Positions 30,522 to 40,026 of a stretch of 64,000 nucleotides of DNA are shown piece after piece (the first letter of the stretch is position 1; the number at the start of each line of letters is the position of its first letter). Source of the DNA: an uncultured Lachnospiraceae bacterium (GTDB lineage: Bacteria > Bacillota > Clostridia > Lachnospirales > Lachnospiraceae); the NCBI GenBank assembly GCA_947626795.1, contig CANQTH010000002.1, forward strand, positions 51,665 through 115,664, in the 5' to 3' direction. The notes below the pieces were generated by a model. That model ran no database searches. It was given only the letters and a program-made list of their open reading frames with translations, and was not told the origin of the DNA. A program made the translations under genes and the position numbers.

Positions 30522-31607
30522 ATGTTAGATAAGGCGACGTTTATGGACACTTTGCGTTCCGTGCAGGAGATCGCGCGGACAAGCCCGGAGCCGCTGGCAT
30601 TGGAAGAAGTGCAGGCGTATTTCCGGGGCATGGGCCTGTCCCGGGAGCAGGAGGAGCTGATCTGCCAGTATCTGCGGCTTCCGGCGGAAGATCCGGCGCA
30701 GGGCGCGTCCGGTCGGGAAGAGGCGGAAGGGCCGGATCGGGCCGCGGGCGCGCGTCCGGAGGGGCTGGGAAGGGCTGCGGCTGCGCGTCCGGAGGGGCTG
30801 GGAAACCGGGCCGCGGGCGCACGCCTGGAAGGGCTGGGAAACCGGGCCGCGGCTGCGCGTCCGGAAGGTACGGAACGTAAGGCAGCGGGCGCGCGTTCGG
30901 GAAAGCCGCAGGGCCGAGGCGGGCAGGGAGCGGGAAGCGGCGCGCGGAAAGGGCCGCATTCCGCCCATTACCAGGCGTATTTAAGAGAGATGGAGCGGAT
31001 CCCTGCGCTCTCCCGGGAGCAGGAGGCTTTGCTTTATGAGAGGCTGCTGCGCGGGGAAGCAGAGGTGATCGCGGAGATTTCCAGCCAATGGCTGCGCAGG
31101 ATCGCGCTGCTCGCGGAAGAATATGTGACGGGCCGCGCGCTGGTCGAGGATCTGGTGCAGGAAGGGAACATGGGGCTTTTGCTCGGGATGCAGGAGATCC
31201 TGGGCGGGGCCGCGGTGCTTGACGCGCAGCCGGAAGGCGCATGGGAAGGAGTGGCTGGCTTCGGTGCGGAGCGAGAGGCGGACGGCTTTGGATTAGAGCG
31301 AGAAGCGGACGGCTTTGGATTAGAGCGAGAAGCGGAAGGATTTGGCCCGGAAGGGGCGGGAAATTTACATGCCGCGTTGGAACGCAGGCTGGAGGCGTAC
31401 GCCAGAGAGGCGATGGAGCGTTACCGCCAGGAGATCGAAGGGGAGTACGCGGGGGCATATACCATTTTGGCGAAGATCAACCTGATCCATGAGGCGCAGA
31501 AAGTCCTTGCGCAGGAAGCGGGGACGCTGCCGACCCTGGAGGAGCTGAGCCAATACACGCGGATGCCGGAGCGCGAGATCCGCGAGATCCTGGCACTTTC
31601 CAAATAA
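30522..31607 (+). CDS. Sigma-70-like protein with regions 1.2/2.1-2.2 and 3 but no recognisable 2.3-2.4 or region 4
   Basis: AYLREMERIPALSREQEALLYERLLRGE, LVEDLVQEGNMGLLLGM, and INLIHEAQKVLAQEAGTLPTLEELSQYTRMPEREIREIL. Confidence 0.65.
   Translation: MLDKATFMDTLRSVQEIARTSPEPLALEEVQAYFRGMGLSREQEELICQYLRLPAEDPAQGASGREEAEGPDRAAGARPEGLGRAAAARPEGLGNRAAGARLEGLGNRAAAARPEGTERKAAGARSGKPQGRGGQGAGSGARKGPHSAHYQAYLREMERIPALSREQEALLYERLLRGEAEVIAEISSQWLRRIALLAEEYVTGRALVEDLVQEGNMGLLLGMQEILGGAAVLDAQPEGAWEGVAGFGAEREADGFGLEREADGFGLEREAEGFGPEGAGNLHAALERRLEAYAREAMERYRQEIEGEYAGAYTILAKINLIHEAQKVLAQEAGTLPTLEELSQYTRMPEREIREILALSK
30739..30900 (+). repeat. In-frame 33/36-bp tandem array in the sigma-like gene
   Basis: ARPEGLGRAAA/ARPEGLGNRAAG/ARLEGLGNRAAA/ARPEGTERKAAG. 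Confidence 0.85.
31260..31348 (+). repeat. In-frame 27-bp tandem array in the sigma-like gene
   Basis: GCGGACGGCTTTGGATTAGAGCGAGAA repeated about 3 times (ADGFGLERE). Confidence 0.9.
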
Positions 31608-31658
31608 GGCTCGCGGGCGGGCCTTGAGCGGGGGGTGCTGCCGGATGGGAGGGAGAAG

Positions 31659-32384
31659 ATGGTTTACCAGTTGACGCGGAGCGGGCGGAAGAGCCTTTCC
31701 ATATCCGTGGGGAAAGACGGATCCATCCAGGTAAAGGCGCCGAATTGGCTGCCGCGGAGCCAGATCGAGGAATTTCTGCAAAAGAAAGAAGGCTGGATCC
31801 GGGAGAGGCAAAGGGAGGCGCGCGCGTTGGAAAAAAAACGGGCGCGGCATACGTTCCAGGACGGCGACGTGTTTTATTTCCGGGGCGAGCCTTACTGCCT
31901 GAAGACAGGGCAGGCAGACGGGACAGGGCCTGGGGAAGGGGCTGTCTCGCTGCTGGATAGGGAAAAGGTTTTGGCGGTCGCGGCCAAGGAGGCGGAGGAC
32001 GTCAAGGCGTCGCTGGAACAGTGGTACGTCGGGCAGGCGCGCCGGATCTTTTCGGAGCGGTGCCGCCATTATTATCCTTTAGCCGCGCAGGCGGCGTGGG
32101 ACCTCGGGCGAAAGGAGGCGCGCGCGCCGGGGCGCATCGCGGTGCGCAGCCAGAAGACGCGCTGGGGGAGCTGCAGCGCGAAAGGGAACCTGAATTTTAA
32201 CTGGCGGCTTTTGTTTGCGCCTGCGGGGGCGTTGGATTACGTGGTGGCGCATGAGCTGTGCCACCTTGTTTATTTGGACCATTCGCGGGAATTTTGGCAG
32301 TTGGTGGAACGTGTCTGCCCGGAGAGCGGGGCGTGGCGGGAATGGCTGAAAGAGAACGGGCCGCTGCTGGAATGGGAAAGCTGA
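31659..32384 (+). CDS. YgjP-like zinc metallopeptidase family protein (DUF45)
   Basis: TRWGSCSAKGNLNFNWRL, VVAHELCHLVYLDHSREFWQLV. Confidence 0.88.
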   Translation: MVYQLTRSGRKSLSISVGKDGSIQVKAPNWLPRSQIEEFLQKKEGWIRERQREARALEKKRARHTFQDGDVFYFRGEPYCLKTGQADGTGPGEGAVSLLDREKVLAVAAKEAEDVKASLEQWYVGQARRIFSERCRHYYPLAAQAAWDLGRKEARAPGRIAVRSQKTRWGSCSAKGNLNFNWRLLFAPAGALDYVVAHELCHLVYLDHSREFWQLVERVCPESGAWREWLKENGPLLEWES

Positions 32385-32419
32385 CGGCGCGCGAGGCGTT
32401 TATGAGAAGGGGAGGACGT

Positions 32420-34105
32420 ATGGTAAAATTCAGCGGGAACGGCGTGTCCGGCGGCATTGCGGTCGGGAAGCTCTTCCTGTTCCGGAAGGAAAAGCGGGAG
32501 GCGGAAAACCGCCGGGCGAAAGACGCGGGGCGGGAGGAAGAGCGGTTTGAGGCGGCGCGCGCGGAAGCCTCCCGGCAGCTTGGGGAGCTGCGAAAAAAGG
32601 CGTTCCGGGACGCTGGCGAGGAAGGCGCGGGGATCTTCGAGGCGCATCAGATGATCTTAGAGGACGAGGAGTTTTTGGGCTTCATCCACGCGGAGATCGC
32701 AGAGCGGCAGGCCAGTGCGGAATATGCCGTGGCGCAGGCCGGGGACAAGTTCGCGGGGATGCTCGCGGCCATCGGAGACGAGCGCCTGCGGGAGCGCGCG
32801 GCCGACGTCCGGGACGTCGCGGAGCGGCTTGCGGCCATCCTTTCCGGCGGCGGGGACGCGGAGGAGCTTTTGCGCGAGCCGATGATCCTGGCGGCTGAGG
32901 AGCTGACGCCGAGCGAGACGGCGCGGTTCCCGAAAGAGAAGCTGTTGGCGGTCGTGACGCGCCGGGGATCGGAACATTCCCACGCGGCGATCCTGGCCCG
33001 GACGATGGGCGTTCCGGCGGTCGTTTGCCCCGCCCTGCCCCTAAGCCCGGAAGCCAATGGGAAAGAGGCGGCTGTGGACGGGGACGCGGGCGAAGTCTAT
33101 CTTGAGCCGGACGAAGGCGCAAAAGAGGCCCTTGGGAAAAAAAGGGCGGAACGCCTGGAAGAGGAAAGGCGTCTGCGCCTGCTTCGGGAGGAAGCGGACG
33201 TGACTTTGGACGGGCGGCGCGTGAGGCTCTATGCGAACATCGGAAGGCCGTCCGACGTGGACGTCGCGCTGCGCAGCGGCGCGGGCGGGATCGGGCTGTT
33301 CCGCAGCGAGTTCCTGTATCTGGAGCGCAGCGATTTCCCGACGGAGGAAGAGCAGTTCCGGGCGTACCGCGAGGTCTTAGAGCGCATGGGCGGGAAAAAA
33401 GTGATCGTGCGCACGATGGATATCGGGGCTGACAAGACGGCGGGGTATTTTGGCCTGGACAAGGAGGAAAACCCGGCGATGGGCTGCCGCGCCATCCGCA
33501 TCTGCCTGTCGCGACCGGAACTTTTCAAGACGCAGATGCGCGCGCTCTACCGGGCGTCCTGCTATGGGAACCTCGCGGTCATGTTCCCGATGGTCGCGTC
33601 CGCATGGGAGGTAAAGAAGCTCAAGGAGCTTGCGGCGGAAGCGCGCGGGGAGCTTGCGGCGGCGTCCGTCCCGTTCCGGGAGGCGGAGCTTGGCGTCATG
33701 GTCGAGACCCCGGCGGCTGCGCTCATCAGCGATGAGCTTGCGGAGGAAGTGGATTTTTTCAGCGTCGGGACGAACGACTTGACGCAGTACGCGCTCGCCG
33801 CCGATCGGCAGAACGCGAAGCTTGAGGCGTTTTACCAGCCGCGCCATACGGCCGTCCTGCGGCTGATCGGGATGACGGTGAAAAACGCCCATGCTGCGGG
33901 GATCTGGGTCGGGATCTGCGGGGAACTGGCGGCGGACGTGAGCATGACGGAGACATTCCTGCGCATGGGCGTGGACGAGCTGTCCGTGTCCCCGTCGATG
34001 ATCCTGCGCGTGCGCAAGGCCATACGGGAAGCGGATTGCGGCGCGCAGAGACCGGCGCCGTGCAGGGAGGACGGCATGATCAGGAAAGGCGGGAGGAAAA
34101 GATGA
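32420..34105 (+). CDS. ptsI: Phosphoenolpyruvate-protein phosphotransferase (PTS enzyme I)
   Basis: RRGSEHSHAAILARTMGVPAVV, GIGLFRSEFLYL, NPAMGCRAIRI, GVMVETPAAAL, FSVGTNDLTQY, GICGELA. Confidence 0.95.
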   Translation: MVKFSGNGVSGGIAVGKLFLFRKEKREAENRRAKDAGREEERFEAARAEASRQLGELRKKAFRDAGEEGAGIFEAHQMILEDEEFLGFIHAEIAERQASAEYAVAQAGDKFAGMLAAIGDERLRERAADVRDVAERLAAILSGGGDAEELLREPMILAAEELTPSETARFPKEKLLAVVTRRGSEHSHAAILARTMGVPAVVCPALPLSPEANGKEAAVDGDAGEVYLEPDEGAKEALGKKRAERLEEERRLRLLREEADVTLDGRRVRLYANIGRPSDVDVALRSGAGGIGLFRSEFLYLERSDFPTEEEQFRAYREVLERMGGKKVIVRTMDIGADKTAGYFGLDKEENPAMGCRAIRICLSRPELFKTQMRALYRASCYGNLAVMFPMVASAWEVKKLKELAAEARGELAAASVPFREAELGVMVETPAAALISDELAEEVDFFSVGTNDLTQYALAADRQNAKLEAFYQPRHTAVLRLIGMTVKNAHAAGIWVGICGELAADVSMTETFLRMGVDELSVSPSMILRVRKAIREADCGAQRPAPCREDGMIRKGGRKR

Positions 34106-35216
34106 TTTTTTTTGTCATGGCAGGGCTGGCGATCGCGGCGGGGATCGGCGGGTATTTCTTTTTCTGCATCCGCAGGGTGGAGAAATTTTATGGCGTGGAC
34201 GTGAGGCGGAAAAAGATCATTGCGGCGGATCTGGCTCTTGCTGTTGTTCTGGCGCTTCTTTGCACGCAGCTGTTCCAGACGGGCGCGATCTTGATCCTGC
34301 ACCTTGCGGCGGCTTTCCTTGCCGTGGATCTTGCAGCGCTGGCCGCAAGGCTTCTGCACAGGAAACGCGCGGACGGGAAGGGGTACGCCCTTTGGCGGAA
34401 AGTGTACGGATGCGGGGTATTGCCTGTTGCGGCGGCCGCGCTCATCGCCGCGTACGGATTTTTCAACATGGGGCATATCCGGGAAACGCGCTACCAGATC
34501 CAGACAGATAAGCTCACGGAGGACGTCCGCGTCCTGCTCCTTACGGACGTCCATTACGACACAGTGCAGGAGCCCGAAGTCCTGCAGGGGAAATTGGAGG
34601 AGCTGAGCGGGACGCATCCGGATCTGGTGATCTTAGGCGGCGACATCGTGGAGGAAGGGACATCAAAGGAGAAGATGAGGGAAGTGTTCCGCCTGCTTGG
34701 CGGGATCGAGAGCCGATACGGCGTTTATTATGTATATGGCAACCATGACAGGCAGCCGTATACAAGGGACAGGACGTACACGGACAGCGAGCTGGAGCAG
34801 GCGATCGAGGCGGGCGGGATCACGATCCTGCAGGATCGGCGCGTGGAGATTGGGGACGAGATCCTGCTTGCCGGGCGGGACGACGCGGCTGGGGCGGGAC
34901 GCGCCGGCGCGCCAGCGCGGAAGAGATCTTAGACGGCGCGGATCGCGGGAAATATGTGATCATGGCGGACCATCAGCCGATCGAGTCCGAGGAGAACGAC
35001 GCGCAGGGCGTGGATCTGCAGCTCTCCGGGCATACCCACGCGGGGCAGATCTGGCCGACGGGCGTCTTGTCCGAGCTGCTGGGCGCGCTGAATTACGGGC
35101 AGTACCGGACGGGCGGCTGCGACGTCATCGTTTCTTCCGGGATCGCGGGCTGGGCGTACGCCATGCGCACCGGGGAGCATTGCGAGTATGTCGTCGTGGA
35201 TCTGAAGGCGGAATGA
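34102..35216 (+). pseudogene. Membrane-anchored metallophosphoesterase, apparently split by a 1-bp frameshift near 34887-34900
   Basis: Frame 1 to RDDAAGAG..., frame 3 resumes ASAEEILDGADRGKYVIMADHQPIE...LSGHTHAGQIWP; motifs LTDVHYD, GGDIVEEG, YGNHDR. Confidence 0.8.
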
Positions 35217-35220
35217 TAAA

Positions 35221-35252
35221 CGCAACAGTTCGGCCCAGGGCTTTGCATACAA
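35221..35252 (+). repeat. Partial copy of the palindromic element family (E4)
   Basis: GCAACAGTTCGGCCCAGGGCTTTGCA matches one end of E2/E5. Confidence 0.55.
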
Positions 35253-35341
35253 TAATTTGCCTATGATAAAAAGAAAACGTTAGGAATGGCATAATATAGA
35301 ATAGAGCCAAATGGCGTTATGGATCATGGAAGGAGAATGCT

Positions 35342-35578
35342 ATGTCAACATTGGAGAAAACGATAGATTTGCTGAATGCCCTGCCGGAGGATCAGATAGA
35401 AACCATATATCACTTTGTGCAGTTGCTCAGTTCGCAGCAAAAGGCAGAAATGCCTGGAGAAGCCATACCGATGGAGGATATCTTGGGGAATATCGTAGGC
35501 GCAATACCAGATACGGGAAAAACACTGGAGGAGTACAGGGCAGAAAGGATAAAGGAGTGGTATGAGGCTGCTAATTGA
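35342..35578 (+). CDS. Small protein, probable antitoxin of the VapC-like remnant
   Basis: 79-codon ORF with LNALPEDQIETIYHFVQLL..., overlaps the start of a PIN-domain reading frame. Confidence 0.55.
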   Translation: MSTLEKTIDLLNALPEDQIETIYHFVQLLSSQQKAEMPGEAIPMEDILGNIVGAIPDTGKTLEEYRAERIKEWYEAAN

Positions 35579-35752
35579 TACGAATGTGTTTCTGAATTTG
35601 ATCTTCAAAGAGGAACGGATATGACATTTCCGTGAAATTGTTCAAAAGAATCAAGGAGCGGGATGCCCTTGCGTGCATAACGGCATCTTCTGTAACCGAC
35701 CTGTTCTATATCATCCGTAAAGAAACCCATGACACAGAACGGACATATTATG
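35562..35752 (+). pseudogene. PIN-domain (VapC-like) toxin remnant, frameshifted and 3'-truncated
   Basis: MRLLIDTNVFLNLIFKEER(*) then frame-shifted KRIKERDALACITASSVTDLFYIIRKETHDTERTY. Confidence 0.7.
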
Positions 35753-36046
35753 GGGGCGGCCTTCTTATTGGAAACGACCATGAGCGCATACATCACGGCC
35801 GAAAGCAGCCCGCAGAGGACGCCCGGGACGTCGCCGTTCCCGTCAAGGGCGTTTCCGCCGACCAGGAAAGCGCCTGCCAAAACAGACAGAAAAGCGCAGA
35901 GCCGGAACGCGGTCAGCTTTTCCCTGAACAGGAGCGGGGACAGCGCCATTACGATCACCGGGCCGCAGTAGTAAAGAAGCGACGCGACGCCGACCCCGAT
36001 CCTTGCGTAAGCCTCATAGAGGAAAAGCCAGCGCGCGCCCCTGCGC
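35748..36046 (-). pseudogene. EamA/DMT transporter fragment truncated at both ends
   Basis: Minus frame RWLFLYEAYARIGVGVASLLYYCGPVIVMALSPLLFREKLTAFRLCAFLSVLAGAFLVGGNAL...MYALMVVSNKKAAPI. Confidence 0.7.
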
Positions 36047-36048
36047 TG

Positions 36049-36978
36049 TTACTTCAAGCCAAATACGAAGCTGGCCTGTTTTGTTTCCCAGCTTTTCCCG
36101 TCAGCGAGCGTCTCCCCTTCCTCGCATAACCCGGCTTCCGCGAGCGTCAGGACTTTCCCGCTCACGGCGATCACCTGGCTCGCGCTCGTGCCGTTTGTAA
36201 AATGCGCCGTGCATGTGATCTCAACTCCGTCTAACAGCTTCGAGAAAGCAGCCGCCTCTGTTTCGGGGTCGGAGTCCCCGGACTGCGGGAAGATGGCGTC
36301 GAACATCCCTTCCGCCGCGCTTTTTCCGCAGATCCCGATGAAGGTCGTGCTGTTTTCCTGCGTGTCGTACTTGACGGTATATTCCTTCAGCATTCGGCTG
36401 GTCGACAGGATTTCCCCGTCCGCGTTTTCCACGTTCCCGACGCTTCCGCTCCGGATCCCCAAGTCCGGCCCGTCATACGCCGTCTCGCTCACGACGATGC
36501 TGTCGTCTGCCATCTCGGAAAAGTCAAACGCCCCGTTGTTGATGCTGTAAGTGATAGAGTCGATGTTTTCCCCCTCGCAGTGGAAATCCGTCCCGATGAC
36601 ATAGGACACGGTTTTGGATTTTTCATCCCCGGACAGCGCCCAGGAATGCTCTCCGCCGATCACGATCGGGACGTAGCTGTCCTTCTCCAATTCCGCCGCG
36701 CACGCCGTCAGTACGAACGGGCCGCCCGGATCTGCTGTTTTGGCCGCGCTTTCCTGTTCCGCAGGGCTGGGGCGTCCCGCCCCGTCCCGGTAAATCCCGG
36801 CCGCCCCGCCGAGCGCCACGAATGCAGCGCACGCCGCGCATGCCGCAAATGCGACCCCACGTCTTGCAATTTTTCCCATATGCTTTTCCTTCCTTTCTTC
36901 GCGGATCTGGACGTCCGCTTCTGATACTTCTGGAGAAAGGGCCTGCTTTAAAATCTGATCCAATCTTTCATCTGTCAT
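36049..36978 (-). CDS. Membrane-anchored anti-sigma-like protein (DUF4179-like layout)
   Basis: N-terminal cytoplasmic segment MTDERLDQILKQAL..., single TM AFAACAACAAFVALGGAAGIY, large extracellular domain; overlaps the ECF sigma gene. Confidence 0.7.
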   Translation of the reverse strand: MTDERLDQILKQALSPEVSEADVQIREERKEKHMGKIARRGVAFAACAACAAFVALGGAAGIYRDGAGRPSPAEQESAAKTADPGGPFVLTACAAELEKDSYVPIVIGGEHSWALSGDEKSKTVSYVIGTDFHCEGENIDSITYSINNGAFDFSEMADDSIVVSETAYDGPDLGIRSGSVGNVENADGEILSTSRMLKEYTVKYDTQENSTTFIGICGKSAAEGMFDAIFPQSGDSDPETEAAAFSKLLDGVEITCTAHFTNGTSASQVIAVSGKVLTLAEAGLCEEGETLADGKSWETKQASFVFGLK

Positions 36979-37507
36979 ATCCTAGAGCCTCCAATTTTTC
37001 TTTTATGCAGCGTTTTGCTTTGCGAATCCGTGTCTTTACCGTGTTGGCCGGAATACCCAGGCATGAGGCGATCTCTTCCATTTTTAAGTCCGCGGAATAA
37101 GCCAGGTACAGCGGGAGGCGGTATTTTTCCGGCAAGGCGGCCACCATGCCCCGCACCATCTCGGCATTGCTCCGTTCAAGCGCCTGCTGCTCCGGCGTCT
37201 TTGCCTCGTCCGCCTGGCAGAGAGGCCCGTTTTCTTCCTCGTAGGCTTCCAGGCTGCTGGTCGGTGCCTTGTTTTTCCGGACGGAATATTTCTTCTTTTT
37301 GTTTCGCCAAAGCAAGATTGAGACGGATAGCGCATAGCTCTTCACATTCTGCCTGGAATCCAGTTTCCCTTTCTTTTCCAGCAGCTTCAGCATGGTGTCC
37401 TGGTACAGTTCGTTTCCCCTGTCCTCGTTCCCAGCCGTCATGATGCAGAACTTCAGGATTTCCTTCCCGCTTTCCAGGACAAACTGCTCAAATTCAAAAT
37501 TATCCAT
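36968..37507 (-). CDS. ECF-type RNA polymerase sigma factor
   Basis: sigma2 ELYQDTMLKLLEKKGKL..., sigma4 LPEKYRLPLYLAYSADLKMEEIASCLGIPANTVKTRIRKAKRCIKE. Confidence 0.9.
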   Translation of the reverse strand: MDNFEFEQFVLESGKEILKFCIMTAGNEDRGNELYQDTMLKLLEKKGKLDSRQNVKSYALSVSILLWRNKKKKYSVRKNKAPTSSLEAYEEENGPLCQADEAKTPEQQALERSNAEMVRGMVAALPEKYRLPLYLAYSADLKMEEIASCLGIPANTVKTRIRKAKRCIKEKLEALGYDR

Positions 37508-37618
37508 AGCCCGCCATCCTTCATTTTCCTTAAACCGGTCTAAGGGTTTTGCCCTTACATCTATATATTGTCACGACGTTGGGGAAAAGTTTTCGTTTTG
37601 GGAAATTTTTGTGAAAGT

Positions 37619-38875
37619 TCAGCCCATTTCCTGTGGAATGGAAACGAAGATTTGGAACCCGTGTTCCGTGGAGATGGAAAAATGCCCGTTCAGCGCCCTT
37701 GCCCGCTCCTCCATGTTTAAGATCCCGATTCCCGGATTTTGGGATGAAAAAGAATCGGAGCGGCGCGGATTTTGGGATGAAAAAGAATCGGAGCGGCGCG
37801 GGTTTTGGGTCGAAAAAGAATCGGAGCGGCGCGGGTTTTGGGATGAAAAAGAATCCGCACGGTGCAGATTTTGGGTCGAAAAAGAATCCGCACTGTTGGC
37901 GGCCGTCCCGTTATCAGAAATGATAAGCTGGAAAAAGCCGGGGTGAATCCGCATGGCGACAGAGATCTCCGTCGCGTCGCTGTGTTTTGCGATGTTGGCG
38001 CAGGCCTCTTTCAGAATGGAAAGGAAACAGTATTTGACGGGAGCCGGGACAAAGGCGTCCATGTCGTAATCGAAATGGACGTTCCGCCCGGGAAAGCCGG
38101 AGAGCATTTCGGAGGCGGCGGCTTTTAAGTCAATGGATTCGTCGTGCAGGCCGTGGACGCTGCTGCGGATGGAGTCCATGGCGGACGAAAGCGTCTGCGT
38201 TAATGCGCGCAAAGGCTCTTCGAGTTCCTCCTGCCTGTTGACGGCGAGCAGCGCGCCGGACTGCAGGATGGAGCGCGAGAGCAGATGCCCTACGTTGTCG
38301 TGGATTTCCCGCGCGATCCGATTCCGCTCGCGCAGCGTCGCGATGTGGATCTCGTAGTCCTGTGTTTCCATCAGTTCCTTGTTTCTCTGCTGCAGGCCAA
38401 GGCGGGATTCCATGGACGCGTCGCGCATGGACCGGAAATCACGCTCCAGGGCCAGGAGGCGCTTTGTTTTTCGCGACAGGAGAAAAGCGATGAGAAACAA
38501 AAGAAGCGCCGCCCACGGCCACGCGCGGCTTTCATGCCGGAAAGACAGGAACGGGAGCGCGCACAGGGCGAGGCAGAAATAGCGGCGGGAGGCGTTCGCA
38601 AGCTCATAAAAGAGCAGCGGCAGGAACAGCCCGAAAGCCGGGCTTACGAAAGAGAGGACGGCCAGGGACGCCCAGAGGCATAGCTGAGCGACGCGGGACG
38701 AGACGGGAAGCCGTTCCCAGGGAAGCTGTTCCGGGTTGCAGCAGCCGCATCCGCAGGAAAAGATAATGGCAAAGAGAAGCCCCAGCACATGGGGCAGCCC
38801 GATCTGCGGCGATCGGAAGGCCATCAGCAGCGCGCAGCCTGCGCCAAGGATCAGTTTATCAGATAAGACAGGCAT
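37619..38875 (-). CDS. Sensor histidine kinase (NarX/DesK-like, HisKA_3)
   Basis: ERNRIAREIHDNVGHLLSRSI, DNGTAA...GIGILNMEERARALNG. Confidence 0.9.
   Translation of the reverse strand: MPVLSDKLILGAGCALLMAFRSPQIGLPHVLGLLFAIIFSCGCGCCNPEQLPWERLPVSSRVAQLCLWASLAVLSFVSPAFGLFLPLLFYELANASRRYFCLALCALPFLSFRHESRAWPWAALLLFLIAFLLSRKTKRLLALERDFRSMRDASMESRLGLQQRNKELMETQDYEIHIATLRERNRIAREIHDNVGHLLSRSILQSGALLAVNRQEELEEPLRALTQTLSSAMDSIRSSVHGLHDESIDLKAAASEMLSGFPGRNVHFDYDMDAFVPAPVKYCFLSILKEACANIAKHSDATEISVAMRIHPGFFQLIISDNGTAANSADSFSTQNLHRADSFSSQNPRRSDSFSTQNPRRSDSFSSQNPRRSDSFSSQNPGIGILNMEERARALNGHFSISTEHGFQIFVSIPQEMG
37733..37892 (-). repeat. In-frame 33-bp tandem array in the kinase ATP-lid region
   Basis: Units at 37734, 37767, 37800, 37833 and a partial at 37866; protein SDSFSSQNPRR repeats. 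Confidence 0.92.
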
Positions 38876-38927
38876 AGGGGTCTCCTTTTTCGCTTATTCG
38901 CTGCGGTTCGCAGGCCTTTCCCCGGCG

Positions 38928-39164
38928 TCAAAATCCCGCCATCAGAAAGGCGATGAGCTGATCCCTGCGCACTGCGTCCTCAGAACCTTTCAGCTTAGAT
39001 GCGATGCCGTCCAATTCTAATTTGCTCATGGCGGCGCGCGTCAGTTTTTCCTGAAACGCCTGCTTTTCCTGTTCCGCCTTGTCAGCCCTCCGCTCGGTGC
39101 TCGCCTGGAACTGCATTTTCAAAGCGTTTTCCATAGAATCCAGCATTCTTGTCATATCCGTCAT
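38928..39164 (-). CDS. Small hypothetical protein
   Basis: 78 aa with GGAGGTAGGAAAATG start context. Confidence 0.5.
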   Translation of the reverse strand: MTDMTRMLDSMENALKMQFQASTERRADKAEQEKQAFQEKLTRAAMSKLELDGIASKLKGSEDAVRRDQLIAFLMAGF

Positions 39165-39281
39165 TTTCCTACCTCCGTCCTAGAAAAAAGCTGCGGCCCG
39201 CATTCATCCGATACCGTGGCCGAAGCCGAAGAATCTCTTATTACAGAATATCGGATGGATCCGGGATATTTTTAAGGGATT

Positions 39282-39845
39282 TTGTTTTGTGAAATTTTGG
39301 CTCATGAAGTTTTTGGCTTGTCATTCAACAAGGTTTTGAACCGTTTTATGGGGCTTGGCAGCGCGCCGAGCGTGATCGCCTGCATTGGGCGGGAAGATGA
39401 TTCCCTGGAGGAGAGAATCGGATATTTCGGGGAACAGGTGGCGCTTTTGGCGCAGGAACTCGGATTGAATACTTGTTGGGCGGGAACTTTCAATGCGAAA
39501 AATGTGCCGGCCAAGATAGAAGACGGCGAGAGGCTTGTCATCGTGATTGCCATAGGATACGGTGCGGATCAGGGCAGGCAGCATAAGTCGAAGAAGCCGG
39601 AGAATGTGGTTGATTCCGATGGAGAGAAGCCGGATTGGTTCAATTTTGGCGTGGAGATGGCTCTCCTTGCGCCCACGGCGCTGAACCAGCAGAAATTTGA
39701 GATTGCCTTAAATGAGGACGGTTCCGTGGAATTTACGGACAAGGGCGGAATGTTCAGTAAGGTAGACCTCGGCATCGTGAAATATCATTTCGAGGTCGGG
39801 GCAGATTACGTGAGATCGCAGGAAGGTGAGCAATCCTGCAGATGA
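39282..39845 (+). pseudogene. 5'-truncated nitroreductase-family gene
   Basis: Starts mid-domain; GYFGEQVALLAQELGLNTCWAGTF..., VEMALLAPTALNQQKFEI. Confidence 0.6.
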
Positions 39846-39852
39846 GGAAATA

Positions 39853-39949
39853 GTAACAGTTCAGCCTTCGGCAAAGAGCCGGATTCCCATTCGGCAAGAT
39901 TTACACGTTCTTACGGACTTTGCAGCAAGTGCAAAGCCCTGAACTGGTA
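39853..39949 (-). repeat. Interspersed palindromic element, copy E5
   Basis: Reverse complement carries the same 37-nt core TTTGCACTTGCTGCAAAGTCCGTAAGAACGTGTAAAT and GGGAATCCGGCTC arm as E2. Confidence 0.8.
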
Positions 39950-40026
39950 TCCACCAGTAAAATCAGCCCTTGCCAATCGTACAGGCACATATTATAATAA
40001 AGATAAAGAAGAGAAGGGACGCCGTT

